A stretch of 64,000 nt of DNA from UBA4416 sp048498515 (lineage in GTDB: Bacteria > Bacteroidota > Bacteroidia > B-17B0 > Aurantibacillaceae), in the NCBI GenBank assembly GCA_048498515.1, contig JBEHXV010000005.1:62001-126000 (forward strand), read 5' to 3'. Below the pieces are notes generated by a model. The model had not been told where the DNA came from and ran no database searches. It worked only from the letters and a program-made list of their open reading frames with translations. A program made the translations under genes and the position numbers. Of the stretch, positions 8,182 to 17,305 are shown piece after piece (positions within the stretch are counted from its first letter, which is position 1; every line of letters starts with the position of its first letter).

Positions 8182-11100
8182 ATGAAAAAAAATTTTTACG
8201 TAGCCATTCTGAGTTTGTTGTCACTTTCTTATTTTTCGCAAACAAACATCCATGAATCAGTAAATTTAAGACCCCAAAAAGTATCCACGGCAGCACACCC
8301 CAACCTGGTGTACCTGGATGCCAGCAAAACATTTAACCTGCCTGTTGACGGGGGGTTCCTGTATAGCAGTCTTGAAGGTGAGATGGGCACTAACTCTTCG
8401 GGTTACAACAATAACGAAGATTATGTATTAACCATCCATAACCAGTACGATCGTACAATCTTTTTAAAAAGCCATTATTTGTTTTTAGAAAACAACGATG
8501 TGCTCGAAATCTATGATGGAGCTGACATGAACGCTCCTCTTATAAAATCGGTATCAGGCGTTTTAGACCGCAACTTTTTAATCCAGTCAACAGGAACCGA
8601 TCTTACCCTTCATTTCAGATCCGACAACTCAGGCACCTCCAGAGGCTTCCGCTTCAGAGCGGATAATGGGCCGGGAACAAACAACCGTCCTGCCGCGCCA
8701 TTACCTGTTCCTATGGCCTGTGCTTCCACACCGGCTGCCGATGAATGTGTTAATGCTCCTTTGATCTGTGATTTGAACGGTTACTGTGGAAATACGAGTG
8801 GATCCTATTCGGCTGGTAACACTTCTGGTTTAGGAAATTTTTGCGGATCGATTGAGAACAACTCCTGGTTAAGCTTTGTGGCAAGTGGTACAAGCGCATC
8901 TTTAAATTTCAATTCCGGTGGTTGCCAGGATAATAGCGCAGGTATCCAGGCTGTAATTTATGCTTCCAGTAACTGCACCAGTTTTACAGAGGTGTCTAAC
9001 TGTGAATCGCAAAGCGGTGGCTCGGGCACGTTTACCATTACCACCAATGTGGCACTGGTACCGGGCCAAACGTATTATGTGATGGTGGATGGTTTTGCCG
9101 GAAACATTTGCAGCTATACGGTAGGCGCGCAATCGGGAGTTGCTTTAGGACAACAAATTACAGGCCCAACTCAGGTTTGCCCGGGCAGCAACGCTACCCT
9201 GGGAGCAAGTTCAACAGCCTCCTCTTATAACTGGACATCAACGCCTCCGGGAGTTTATCCAAATACTCAAACCATTAGCATTACTCCAACTGTAACTACA
9301 ACCTATACCTTAACCATGGGGGCTTCAGCCTGTACACCAACCGGTGTCACCATTGTTAAAACAGTTACTGTAACCAACACCTTAAACCCGGCTAATATTA
9401 CTGCTCCGCCTTTGGTTTGTTACGGCAGTAATGTTTCACTCACATCTCTTACCAATGGTGGAACTTATATCTGGACTGGCCCTGCAAGTTTCACTTCGAA
9501 TGTACAGTCGCCAACCATCAATAACTGGACGGCAGCAAATAATGGAATTTATTCTTTAACTATAAATTATGGAGGAGGCTGTGCTACATTACCGGCTACA
9601 GTCAGCATAACCGGAGTTGCAGCACCCGTCATAAATATAGCTGTGGCGCCTTCCCTAACTATTTGTGCCGGTCAGTCATTAACACTAACTGCCTCCGGAG
9701 GTAGTGGTACAAATCCATATAACTGGAATTGGAATCCATTGCAAACCTCTATTGTCTTACAGTCCTGTATAACTCCAGGCTTTTGTACCAATAATCCTCT
9801 CTTTTCTGCCATCCCAGGGCTAGCAAGTACTGGGCCTAAAGCAGTTGTAACACCAAATCAATCCACACAGGTATGCGCTTCGTATGAAAATGCGACAGGC
9901 TGTATCGGGAACAAATGTGTTAATATTGTCGTCTTACCTGCCGCGTCGGCTTTAACCGTTACTCCGGTATCATCTACCATTTGTCCGGGACAAAGCTCCA
10001 CACTAACGGTGAGCGGTGGTAGTACCTATACCTGGAGCCCGTCTGCTTCGTTAAGCTCAGCCAATGGCGCTACAGTTGCTGCTCATCCAACCATTACTAC
10101 GGTATATACAGTTTCAACAACTGTATGTGGCGGTTCTATCTCAACAAAAACAGTACAGGTTGTGGTTAACGGAACTCCTCCTGCCATTGGTGCCATTAGC
10201 GGCCCAACGGTTATTTGCGCCAACTCAACCGGTATTACCTATTCGGTAGCCAATGTGGCCTCAACCAACTATACCTGGACGGTGCCAGCCGGAGCTTCTA
10301 TTACTGCCGGAGCAGGCACCAATGCTATTACCGTTAATTTCGGCGCTTCTGCCGGAACAGTATCAGTTGTTGCCGTAGGAACCTGCGGTACAGCAACAGC
10401 ATCCATCAACGTAAGTTTAAGCCCTCCGTTAAGTTTAACGGTTACACCAAACGCCACCAGTATTTGTTCAGGTAGCTCAACCACTTTAACAGCCAGCGGT
10501 GCTACAAATTATACCTGGAGCCCGGCCGGTACTCTAAGTTCTGCCAACGGAACCGCTGTTACTGCAAGCCCTGTAACAACTACTACCTACACGGTTATTG
10601 GATCTACAGGAACCTGTACAGGTTCAACAACTGCTGTTGTTTCTATTAACCCAAGCTTAAGTTTAACCGTAACGCCAAACTCCGCAAATATTTGTCCGGG
10701 AAGCTCTACTACCTTAACGGCTACAGGCGCCACCAGCTATACCTGGTCGCCATCGGGCACATTGAGTTCTCCTAACGGCTCGGTTGTAACAGCAAGCCCT
10801 GTTACAGCAACCACATACACGGTATTAGGTGCAAGTGGAACCTGTACCGGTGTGGCAAATGCTACTGTGAACATGAACGGAACCTTAAGCTTAACGGTTA
10901 CTCCTGCTACATCCAGTGTTTGTCCTGGCGGTTCAAGCATACTAACTGCAAGTGGTGCAACCAACTATACCTGGTCGCCTGCCGGTTCATTAAGCTCAGC
11001 TAACGGATCAACTGTTTCAGCTACTCCCGGCTCGGCTACAACCTATACGGTTATTGGCGCTACCGGAACCTGTACAGGTTCTGCTACAGCCAATGTAACC

Positions 11101-14100
11101 ATTGGCGCTGCGTTAACACTCACACTTTCTTCCAACACCCCAACGGTTTGCCCTGGCGGTTCGGCCCTTCTGGATGCCAGTGGCGCTACTACTTATACAT
11201 GGAGTCCTGTAGCAACCTTAAGCTCGGCCAACGGATCAAACGTAACAGCTACTCCACTGGCAAATACCATTTATACAGTGGTTGGTTCAACAGGCGGCTG
11301 TACAGGTACTTCAACCATTTCGGTTAACATTGGTGTTTGCGTGTCGAGCGGCTGTAACTTAGCAGCAATCCGTGCGGCATTAACCAGCGCAGGAAATATA
11401 GAGTTATTAGGGATGAACAATACCTGCAGCTTGTATTTCATCAATCCTCAGTTCATGACCGGCCCTCAGGCACAGGCTTACGCACAAACATTTGGTGCGA
11501 ATTTAATTTCAGTACAATCGGCTGCCGAAAATGCCGACCTTGTACAGGCACTGGCAAATCAGGGCTATTCTTCAGAGGTAATCTGGATTGGCTATAGCGA
11601 TGCCATTACAGAAGGCAGTTACGTTTGGTATGACGGATCGCCTTTAAGTTATAGCAACTGGGCGCCGGGTGAGCCAAACGATGCCGGTGGCGTTGAAGAT
11701 TGTACACAAATTTATCCTGACGGAAGCTGGAATGATTTGAATTGCGTAGGGTACAACTCACTGTCTGTTATCGAAGTAAACCTTTGCCCTCAGGTAACGG
11801 TAACAACTCCAACCATTCACTGCCCTGGTACAAACGTAACGCTTAACGCCAGCACATTGCTTGGTTCACCGGGTTACACCTATACCTGGGTGCAATCGGC
11901 TGCTGAAACATTTACCAATACCAGCACTCCTGGTAATACCGACCAAATTACCGTAACATCTATGGGAGCAAATACATTTACAGTGTATTCTGAAGACAGG
12001 TACTCTTGTCCTCAATATGCTATTGCTTCACTAAGTGTTAATCCTAATCCTACTATTACTGTTAATACCTCAACCATTTGTGTAGGTCAACAAACCGCTA
12101 CATTAACCGCCAATGGAGCTAGTACTTATACATGGGCTCCGGGAACCGGCTTAAGTTCTACAAACGGTGCCGTAGTAAACGGCAATCCTGTTTCAACGCA
12201 GGCTTACACGGTTTCAGGTACCGACGGAAACGGTTGTACGGGTAATGCTACAACAACCATTACGGTTAATTCCTTACCAACTATTACTACCAACAGCGCA
12301 ACCATTTGTGTAGGGCAACAAACAGCAACACTCACCGCAAATGGTGCAACAACCTACAGCTGGATACCGGGAACGGGTTTAAGCTCTACAACAGCTTCTG
12401 TGGTAACAGGAAATCCGGCATCTACACAAAACTACACACTCGTTGGTATGGATGCCAATGGTTGCTTAAATGGTACAGTTACAACTATCGCGGTAAATCC
12501 TTTACCAACAGTTACCGTGAACAGCGCTACTATTTGTGCAGGACAACAAACCGCTACACTTACAGCAAATGGAGCTTCTACTTATAGCTGGATCCCGGGC
12601 ACAGGCCTGAGCAGCACAACCGGGGCCGTTGTAACAGGAACACCGGGAGCTACCGAAAACTATACCGTTGTGGGCATGGATGCCAATGGCTGTATTAACG
12701 GAACAACTACAGCTATCTTTGTGAACTCATTACCTACTGTTACCGTTAATAGTTCAACCATATGTGTAGGCCAGCAAACAGCCACCTTAACCGCCAATGG
12801 AGCTACCAACTATACCTGGTCGCCGGGTACCGGATTAAGTGCCACAACAGGGTCAGTGGTAAATGGCACGCCTGTTTCAACACAAGATTATACGGTAACA
12901 GGTGCCGATGCAAATGGCTGTTTAGCTACCGCTAACTCAACCATTACCGTTAATTCATTGCCAACCGTTACTACCAACAGCGCAAGTATTTGCATAGGAC
13001 AGCAAACGGCCACGCTTACTGCCAACGGAGCAATAACCTACAGCTGGATACCGGGTACTGGCTTAAGTTCTACAACGGCCTCTGTTGTAACAGGAACACC
13101 AGGTTCAACTCAAAACTATACATTGGTTGGTATGGATGCCAATGGTTGCATCAATGGAACCATTACATCCATATTCGTAAACTCCTTACCGACTGTTACG
13201 GTAAATAGTGAAACCATTTGCTTAGGGCAACAAACCGCTACCTTAACGGCTAATGGCGCTGGTACTTACAGCTGGTCGCCTGCTACAGGTTTAAATGTGG
13301 CAACTGGTGCCGCGGTAACAGGAACTCCTACCGCCACTCAGGTTTATACAGTGATGGGAACGGACATAAATGGCTGCTACAGTGATGCCACATCTACCAT
13401 TGTTGTAAACGCTACACCAACCATTACCGTAAACAGTGCTACCATTTGTTTAGGACAACAAACGGCTACGCTTAGCGCCAATGGTGCCGATACGTATACC
13501 TGGAGCCCGGGAACAGGCCTGAGTTCAATTAATAGTGGAACGGTAACAGGCACTCCTGTAGCTACTGAAAATTATACGGTAACCGGTACCGATGTGAACG
13601 GATGTTATGCAAGCAATACGGCTACCATAAGCGTTTCGCCTATTCCTACAGTTACCGTTGCTGATACGACCATTTGTCCGGGATCTTCGGCCACCCTGCA
13701 CGCCTCAGGTGCTACAAACTATACATGGACACCAAACCAGTTCTTAAATACAGCTTTCAATGGTACGGTTATCTCTACACCAAGCGTAACAACTACCTAT
13801 ACCATTGATGCTGAAACGGCAAGTTGTGTTACCAGCACTGTGGTAACGGTTACCATTTCAAATACCGTAGTGGTAAATGCCTCTGCAAGCACATCAACTA
13901 TTTGTCCGCTGGCTTCCTCTTCCTTAACGGCTACGGGTGCCACCAACTATACCTGGACACCTGCCATTAGCTTAAATACCAATACCGGAGGCACGGTGGT
14001 TGCCACTCCTTCGGCCGATGAAACTTATACGGTAATTGGTGCTACGGGTACCTGTACAAATTCGGCACAGGTGGTTATTACAGTTACTGTAAATCCTACT

Positions 14101-15324
14101 ATAACGGTTCCAAGTGTTTCTCCTATCTGTTCTGTGGGTGGTAATGCAGCATTGGCCGCCAGTGGTGCGAGTACATATACATGGTCGCCTAATACAGCTC
14201 TGAGCTCAACCGTTGGGGCCAACGTGAATGCTAATCCAACAAGCACACAAACCTATACGGTAGTAGGAACATCGCCACTGGGTTGCAACAATTTTACAAC
14301 CATTACGGTAACGGTTATCCCAACACCTACCCTTGCAACGCTTGCTAATCCATTAACCATTTGCGATGGCAGCGTATCGGTACTGAGCGCTTTTGGTGCA
14401 ACCGATTATACATGGTCGCCTTCTGCCGATTTAAGCGCCTCAACCGGAAGCCAGGTAAATGCCAGCCCTTCCATTAGCACTGTATTTACGGTTGATGGTT
14501 CGAACGGTACAGCACCTGATTTATGTTTTGCAACCAAGACTATATCTATAACCGTGATACCAAAAACACCTGCTATTCCTGGGCCTGTTGATCCTATTTG
14601 CTTCGGTGCAAGCACCACCGTTTATGCCACCGGCGGTAATACTTACCACTGGCAGCCTTCTGTAAGCGCAAGCAACCCTGATGATTCAACAACCTTTGTT
14701 TCGCCTGTGGCAACTACAATTTATACCGTTACTGTTTCAAACAACGGTTTATGTCCAAGCACAGCAACTGTACAGGTAGTGGTACACCCATTACCTACAG
14801 TAGATGCGGGAAGAGATACGACCATCAACATTGACGAATCGTATGTATTACATGGTACATCGGACATCGATCTTAATTATGTCGGGTACTTATCACCTGA
14901 CGGTAATCCGCTGATATGTAATTTCTGCAACGTGGTAGAAGTTGCTCCTGATGAGAACACTTGCTATACCTTAAAAGCGGAAGATCCTATAACCCGCTGT
15001 GTGGCTACCGATGTTATTTGTATTGAAGTAACAAGGGACTGGAATGTGTACATTCCTAATGCCTTCTCACCAAACGGTGATTTGGATAACGACGTCTTTA
15101 TACCTGTGGGATATGGGCTCGAAGAGATCAAACTAACCATCTTTGACCGTTGGGGATCTGTTGTCTTCAAAAGCAACGGCGATAAGATTGGCTGGGATGG
15201 AAATTCCAAATCGGGCAAACCTTGCGAACAAAACGTATATGTTTACCAGGCCGAAATTAAAACCATGGCAGGTAATACTGTGAAACGTACAGGACATGTA
15301 ACCTTGCTGAGCAGAGTTAAATAA
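8182..15324 (+). CDS. Giant T9SS-exported adhesin: CUB-like, C-type lectin, 76-residue Ig-like repeats, CHU_C tail
   Basis: The 2,380-residue protein begins with a signal peptide (cleavage likely after SYFSQ). A CUB-like domain spans about 45-165 (YVLTIHNQYDRTIF, EIYDGAD, LHFRSDNSGTSRGFRF). A Cys-rich beta domain follows at about 170-315. Ig-like/PKD-like modules then run to about 1,054, ending with four exact 76-residue repeats. A C-type lectin-like domain lies at about 1,056-1,206 (WIGYSDAITEG, SNWAPGEPND, WNDLNC). Seven more 76-residue repeats span 1,290-1,821, then divergent repeats. The C-terminus is a gliding-associated CHU_C (type B) domain with NAFSPNGD and FDRWG, the T9SS signal. It is probably surface-bound or secreted and binds carbohydrate or other cells. 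A strong terminator follows directly. Confidence 0.93.
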   Translation: MKKNFYVAILSLLSLSYFSQTNIHESVNLRPQKVSTAAHPNLVYLDASKTFNLPVDGGFLYSSLEGEMGTNSSGYNNNEDYVLTIHNQYDRTIFLKSHYLFLENNDVLEIYDGADMNAPLIKSVSGVLDRNFLIQSTGTDLTLHFRSDNSGTSRGFRFRADNGPGTNNRPAAPLPVPMACASTPAADECVNAPLICDLNGYCGNTSGSYSAGNTSGLGNFCGSIENNSWLSFVASGTSASLNFNSGGCQDNSAGIQAVIYASSNCTSFTEVSNCESQSGGSGTFTITTNVALVPGQTYYVMVDGFAGNICSYTVGAQSGVALGQQITGPTQVCPGSNATLGASSTASSYNWTSTPPGVYPNTQTISITPTVTTTYTLTMGASACTPTGVTIVKTVTVTNTLNPANITAPPLVCYGSNVSLTSLTNGGTYIWTGPASFTSNVQSPTINNWTAANNGIYSLTINYGGGCATLPATVSITGVAAPVINIAVAPSLTICAGQSLTLTASGGSGTNPYNWNWNPLQTSIVLQSCITPGFCTNNPLFSAIPGLASTGPKAVVTPNQSTQVCASYENATGCIGNKCVNIVVLPAASALTVTPVSSTICPGQSSTLTVSGGSTYTWSPSASLSSANGATVAAHPTITTVYTVSTTVCGGSISTKTVQVVVNGTPPAIGAISGPTVICANSTGITYSVANVASTNYTWTVPAGASITAGAGTNAITVNFGASAGTVSVVAVGTCGTATASINVSLSPPLSLTVTPNATSICSGSSTTLTASGATNYTWSPAGTLSSANGTAVTASPVTTTTYTVIGSTGTCTGSTTAVVSINPSLSLTVTPNSANICPGSSTTLTATGATSYTWSPSGTLSSPNGSVVTASPVTATTYTVLGASGTCTGVANATVNMNGTLSLTVTPATSSVCPGGSSILTASGATNYTWSPAGSLSSANGSTVSATPGSATTYTVIGATGTCTGSATANVTIGAALTLTLSSNTPTVCPGGSALLDASGATTYTWSPVATLSSANGSNVTATPLANTIYTVVGSTGGCTGTSTISVNIGVCVSSGCNLAAIRAALTSAGNIELLGMNNTCSLYFINPQFMTGPQAQAYAQTFGANLISVQSAAENADLVQALANQGYSSEVIWIGYSDAITEGSYVWYDGSPLSYSNWAPGEPNDAGGVEDCTQIYPDGSWNDLNCVGYNSLSVIEVNLCPQVTVTTPTIHCPGTNVTLNASTLLGSPGYTYTWVQSAAETFTNTSTPGNTDQITVTSMGANTFTVYSEDRYSCPQYAIASLSVNPNPTITVNTSTICVGQQTATLTANGASTYTWAPGTGLSSTNGAVVNGNPVSTQAYTVSGTDGNGCTGNATTTITVNSLPTITTNSATICVGQQTATLTANGATTYSWIPGTGLSSTTASVVTGNPASTQNYTLVGMDANGCLNGTVTTIAVNPLPTVTVNSATICAGQQTATLTANGASTYSWIPGTGLSSTTGAVVTGTPGATENYTVVGMDANGCINGTTTAIFVNSLPTVTVNSSTICVGQQTATLTANGATNYTWSPGTGLSATTGSVVNGTPVSTQDYTVTGADANGCLATANSTITVNSLPTVTTNSASICIGQQTATLTANGAITYSWIPGTGLSSTTASVVTGTPGSTQNYTLVGMDANGCINGTITSIFVNSLPTVTVNSETICLGQQTATLTANGAGTYSWSPATGLNVATGAAVTGTPTATQVYTVMGTDINGCYSDATSTIVVNATPTITVNSATICLGQQTATLSANGADTYTWSPGTGLSSINSGTVTGTPVATENYTVTGTDVNGCYASNTATISVSPIPTVTVADTTICPGSSATLHASGATNYTWTPNQFLNTAFNGTVISTPSVTTTYTIDAETASCVTSTVVTVTISNTVVVNASASTSTICPLASSSLTATGATNYTWTPAISLNTNTGGTVVATPSADETYTVIGATGTCTNSAQVVITVTVNPTITVPSVSPICSVGGNAALAASGASTYTWSPNTALSSTVGANVNANPTSTQTYTVVGTSPLGCNNFTTITVTVIPTPTLATLANPLTICDGSVSVLSAFGATDYTWSPSADLSASTGSQVNASPSISTVFTVDGSNGTAPDLCFATKTISITVIPKTPAIPGPVDPICFGASTTVYATGGNTYHWQPSVSASNPDDSTTFVSPVATTIYTVTVSNNGLCPSTATVQVVVHPLPTVDAGRDTTINIDESYVLHGTSDIDLNYVGYLSPDGNPLICNFCNVVEVAPDENTCYTLKAEDPITRCVATDVICIEVTRDWNVYIPNAFSPNGDLDNDVFIPVGYGLEEIKLTIFDRWGSVVFKSNGDKIGWDGNSKSGKPCEQNVYVYQAEIKTMAGNTVKRTGHVTLLSRVK
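10429..11340 (+). repeat. Four tandem 228-bp repeats inside the adhesin gene
   Basis: Units start at 10429, 10657, 10885 and 11113, exactly 228 bases (76 codons) apart. Each begins with L(S/T)LT, carries one Cys in the (S/T)(I/V)CxG motif near residue 12, then LTASGAT.YTWSP, and ends with a second Cys in a GTCTG or GGCTG motif. Two Cys per unit suggest one disulfide per Ig-like module. Copies differ at many silent and coding positions, so the array is not a recent amplification. Confidence 0.87.
12049..13644 (+). repeat. Seven tandem 228-bp repeats inside the adhesin gene
   Basis: The array is 1,596 bases, exactly seven units of 76 codons. Each unit starts with PT(I/V)T.NS, contains (S/T)IC.GQQTATLTANGA, then Y(S/T)W.PGTGL, and ends with D.NGC. 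The units are more alike than those of the first array, and odd and even units alternate in some features (SWIPGTGL versus TWSPGTGL), which hints at duplication of blocks larger than one unit. Such arrays form stalk-like chains of beta-sandwich domains. Confidence 0.9.
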
Positions 15325-15337
15325 AAGGCAATACATT

Positions 15338-15370
15338 AAAAAAAGCCTGGGGATATCCCCAGGCTTTTTT
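15338..15370. terminator. Bidirectional intrinsic terminator
   Basis: A perfect 20-base palindrome (GCCTGGGGATATCCCCAGGC, 15345-15364) is preceded by seven A and followed by six T. It can stop transcripts from both sides and separates the adhesin from the convergent 94-residue protein gene. Confidence 0.92.
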
Positions 15371-15386
15371 AATTTACACAAACATC

Positions 15387-15671
15387 TTACAGCGATATTT
15401 TGTATACGCGGTTAATTGGGATCACAACCCCTTGTTTTAAAATAACCCTCTTATCGGTTACTCCCCAAACGGTTGTTTCAACCAGCTTACGCGATGTATC
15501 ATCTTCAAAATAGATCTTGATCTTTGTATGTTCAAGATTTCCCAATGCCAGGGCCCTGTTTAGCTCAGTTTCCCTTTCGGCAATGTCACCCTTATCTTTT
15601 AATACATCGTCGCTTGGAAATTTAAGACCAGAAATATTTTCTTTTTCGATCATTTCAAATGTGGCAGTCAT
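15387..15671 (-). CDS. Small conserved protein of unknown function
   Basis: A 94-residue soluble protein without signal peptide. The N-terminal half is acidic and helical; the C-terminal half (from about residue 48) looks like a small beta-barrel or Sm-like strand set: TKIKIYFEDD, VETTVWGVTDKRVILKQGVVIPINRVYKI. It looks like a protein I have seen conserved in Bacteroidota, but I cannot name a family. The tail wording (WGVTDKRVILK.GVVIP) suggests a nucleic-acid- or membrane-associated regulator, which is only a guess. It ends against the shared terminator. Confidence 0.77.
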   Translation of the reverse strand: MTATFEMIEKENISGLKFPSDDVLKDKGDIAERETELNRALALGNLEHTKIKIYFEDDTSRKLVETTVWGVTDKRVILKQGVVIPINRVYKISL

Positions 15672-15766
15672 AGTGTATAGTTTTAAGGATTAATTCTATC
15701 GTTATTAAACATCAATAAAGGTAAAATAGTTACATAAAAAGATAAATAATTTTTCCCATATATTTT

Positions 15767-17173
15767 TTACTTCTTAACAAGCATTATCACATTCTCAACA
15801 TGAGCCGTTTGTGGAAACATATCTACAGGTTGAATGTGTTTAATGTCGTAGTGACCCGTCATCATCGCCAGGTCCCTTGCCTGTGTTGCGGGATTGCAAC
15901 TAACATAAACAATTTTTCGGGGTGCCGCTTTAAGGATCACGCCAATCACATCAACATGCATACCAGCGCGCGGAGGATCGGTAATAATCACATCGGGCCG
16001 GCCATGCTTTGCAACAAAGTCGTCATTCAACACATCCTTCATATCACCCGCGAAAAATTCGGTGTTATCAATCCCGTTGTATTTTGAGTTAGCACGGGCA
16101 TCAATAGCCGCATCCTCAATGTACTCGATCCCAATGACCTTTTTAGCCTGTTTTGCCACAAAATTGGCAATGGTTCCGGTACCTGTATAAAGGTCATACA
16201 CCACTTCGTTACCGCTCAGTTCACAAAAATCCCTGGTAATTTTATACAGCTCATAGGCCTGGGGCGAATTTGTCTGGTAAAACGAACGGGCGCTGATCTT
16301 GAATTTAAGCCCTTCCATTTCTTCAAAAATATGATCGCGGCCATAAAAGGTAATAATGTCCAGGTCCTGCAACGTATCATTACCTTTTGGGTTGATGGCA
16401 TATTGCAGCGAGGTAATTGTTGGGAATGTATTTTTTAAATGATTTAAAAGCAGCTTTATGTTTTCGGGTTGATCTTCAAAAAACTGGACAATCACCATCA
16501 GCTCACCATTACTGGACGAACGGATCATTAACGTTCGCAACAAACCATGCTTGTTTCTTACATTAAAAAACGTGAAATCATGCTTTAAAGCAAAATCCCT
16601 TATTTCGTTACGGATGGTATTGGAAGGTTCCTGTTGCAAATAGCAGTTCTTAATATCCAGGATCTTGTCAAACATTCCCGGAATATGAAAGCCAAGGCCA
16701 TTACGGTTGTCTATCTCTTCCCCGCTTTTTATTTCCTCATTGGTGAGCCACTTTTTATCGGAGAACGAAAACTCCAGTTTGTTACGGTAAAAATAAGTTT
16801 CCTTATTCGGAAAAATAGGCTTCATGGTGCTGATATCGAGTTTACCAATGCGGGTTAAGGCGTCGGCTACCGTTTTATGCTTAAAGGAAAGCTGTGTTTC
16901 ATAGTTCATGTTTTGCCACTTGCAGCCGCCACAATGTCCAAAATGTTCACAGGCCGGCTCTGCCCTGTTCACCGAAGGACTTTTAATAGCTGTTACATGC
17001 CCTTCGGCATAGCTGTTTTTTTTACGGGTAATCATTACATCAGCCACGTCGCCCGGTACACCGCCATCTACAAAAATAACCATACCGTCAACTTTGGCAA
17101 CCGATTTCCCTTCGGAAGAGATATCCACAATGGCGGCATTCTCAACAAAAATATTCTTCTTTATTTTACTCAT
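15767..17173 (-). CDS. rlmD: 23S rRNA (uracil-1939-C5)-methyltransferase RlmD/RumA family
   Basis: The 468-residue protein has an N-terminal TRAM domain, an iron-sulfur cluster motif (CEHFGHCGGCKW) and a C-terminal SAM methyltransferase domain. Methyltransferase motifs are YDLYTGTGTIANF, DPPRAGMH and the catalytic-cysteine segment IVYVSCNPATQARDL. The family methylates C5 of uridine in 23S rRNA; the exact position (1939 or 747) cannot be fixed without alignment. An earlier in-frame ATG at 17191 would add MYLYSL; the MSKIKKN start at 17173 is preferred as giving a conventional TRAM start. Confidence 0.92.
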   Translation of the reverse strand: MSKIKKNIFVENAAIVDISSEGKSVAKVDGMVIFVDGGVPGDVADVMITRKKNSYAEGHVTAIKSPSVNRAEPACEHFGHCGGCKWQNMNYETQLSFKHKTVADALTRIGKLDISTMKPIFPNKETYFYRNKLEFSFSDKKWLTNEEIKSGEEIDNRNGLGFHIPGMFDKILDIKNCYLQQEPSNTIRNEIRDFALKHDFTFFNVRNKHGLLRTLMIRSSSNGELMVIVQFFEDQPENIKLLLNHLKNTFPTITSLQYAINPKGNDTLQDLDIITFYGRDHIFEEMEGLKFKISARSFYQTNSPQAYELYKITRDFCELSGNEVVYDLYTGTGTIANFVAKQAKKVIGIEYIEDAAIDARANSKYNGIDNTEFFAGDMKDVLNDDFVAKHGRPDVIITDPPRAGMHVDVIGVILKAAPRKIVYVSCNPATQARDLAMMTGHYDIKHIQPVDMFPQTAHVENVIMLVKK

Positions 17174-17305
17174 AAGACTGTAAAGATACAAGATTTTTAG
17201 GTTTTAGCCCTGTGCCAGGCGCCGACATTAAACTTTCATAAAAAATCACAAGCCCAAAATTCACAGAAATTAATTTGATTTATATGATTAAATTTAGGCA
17301 CTTAA

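Noticed and set aside
10429..13644. Regular 228-base repeats considered as a CRISPR-like or other non-coding array
   Set aside because: The period is a whole number of codons, the units encode Ig-like modules and there are no short identical repeats with unique spacers.
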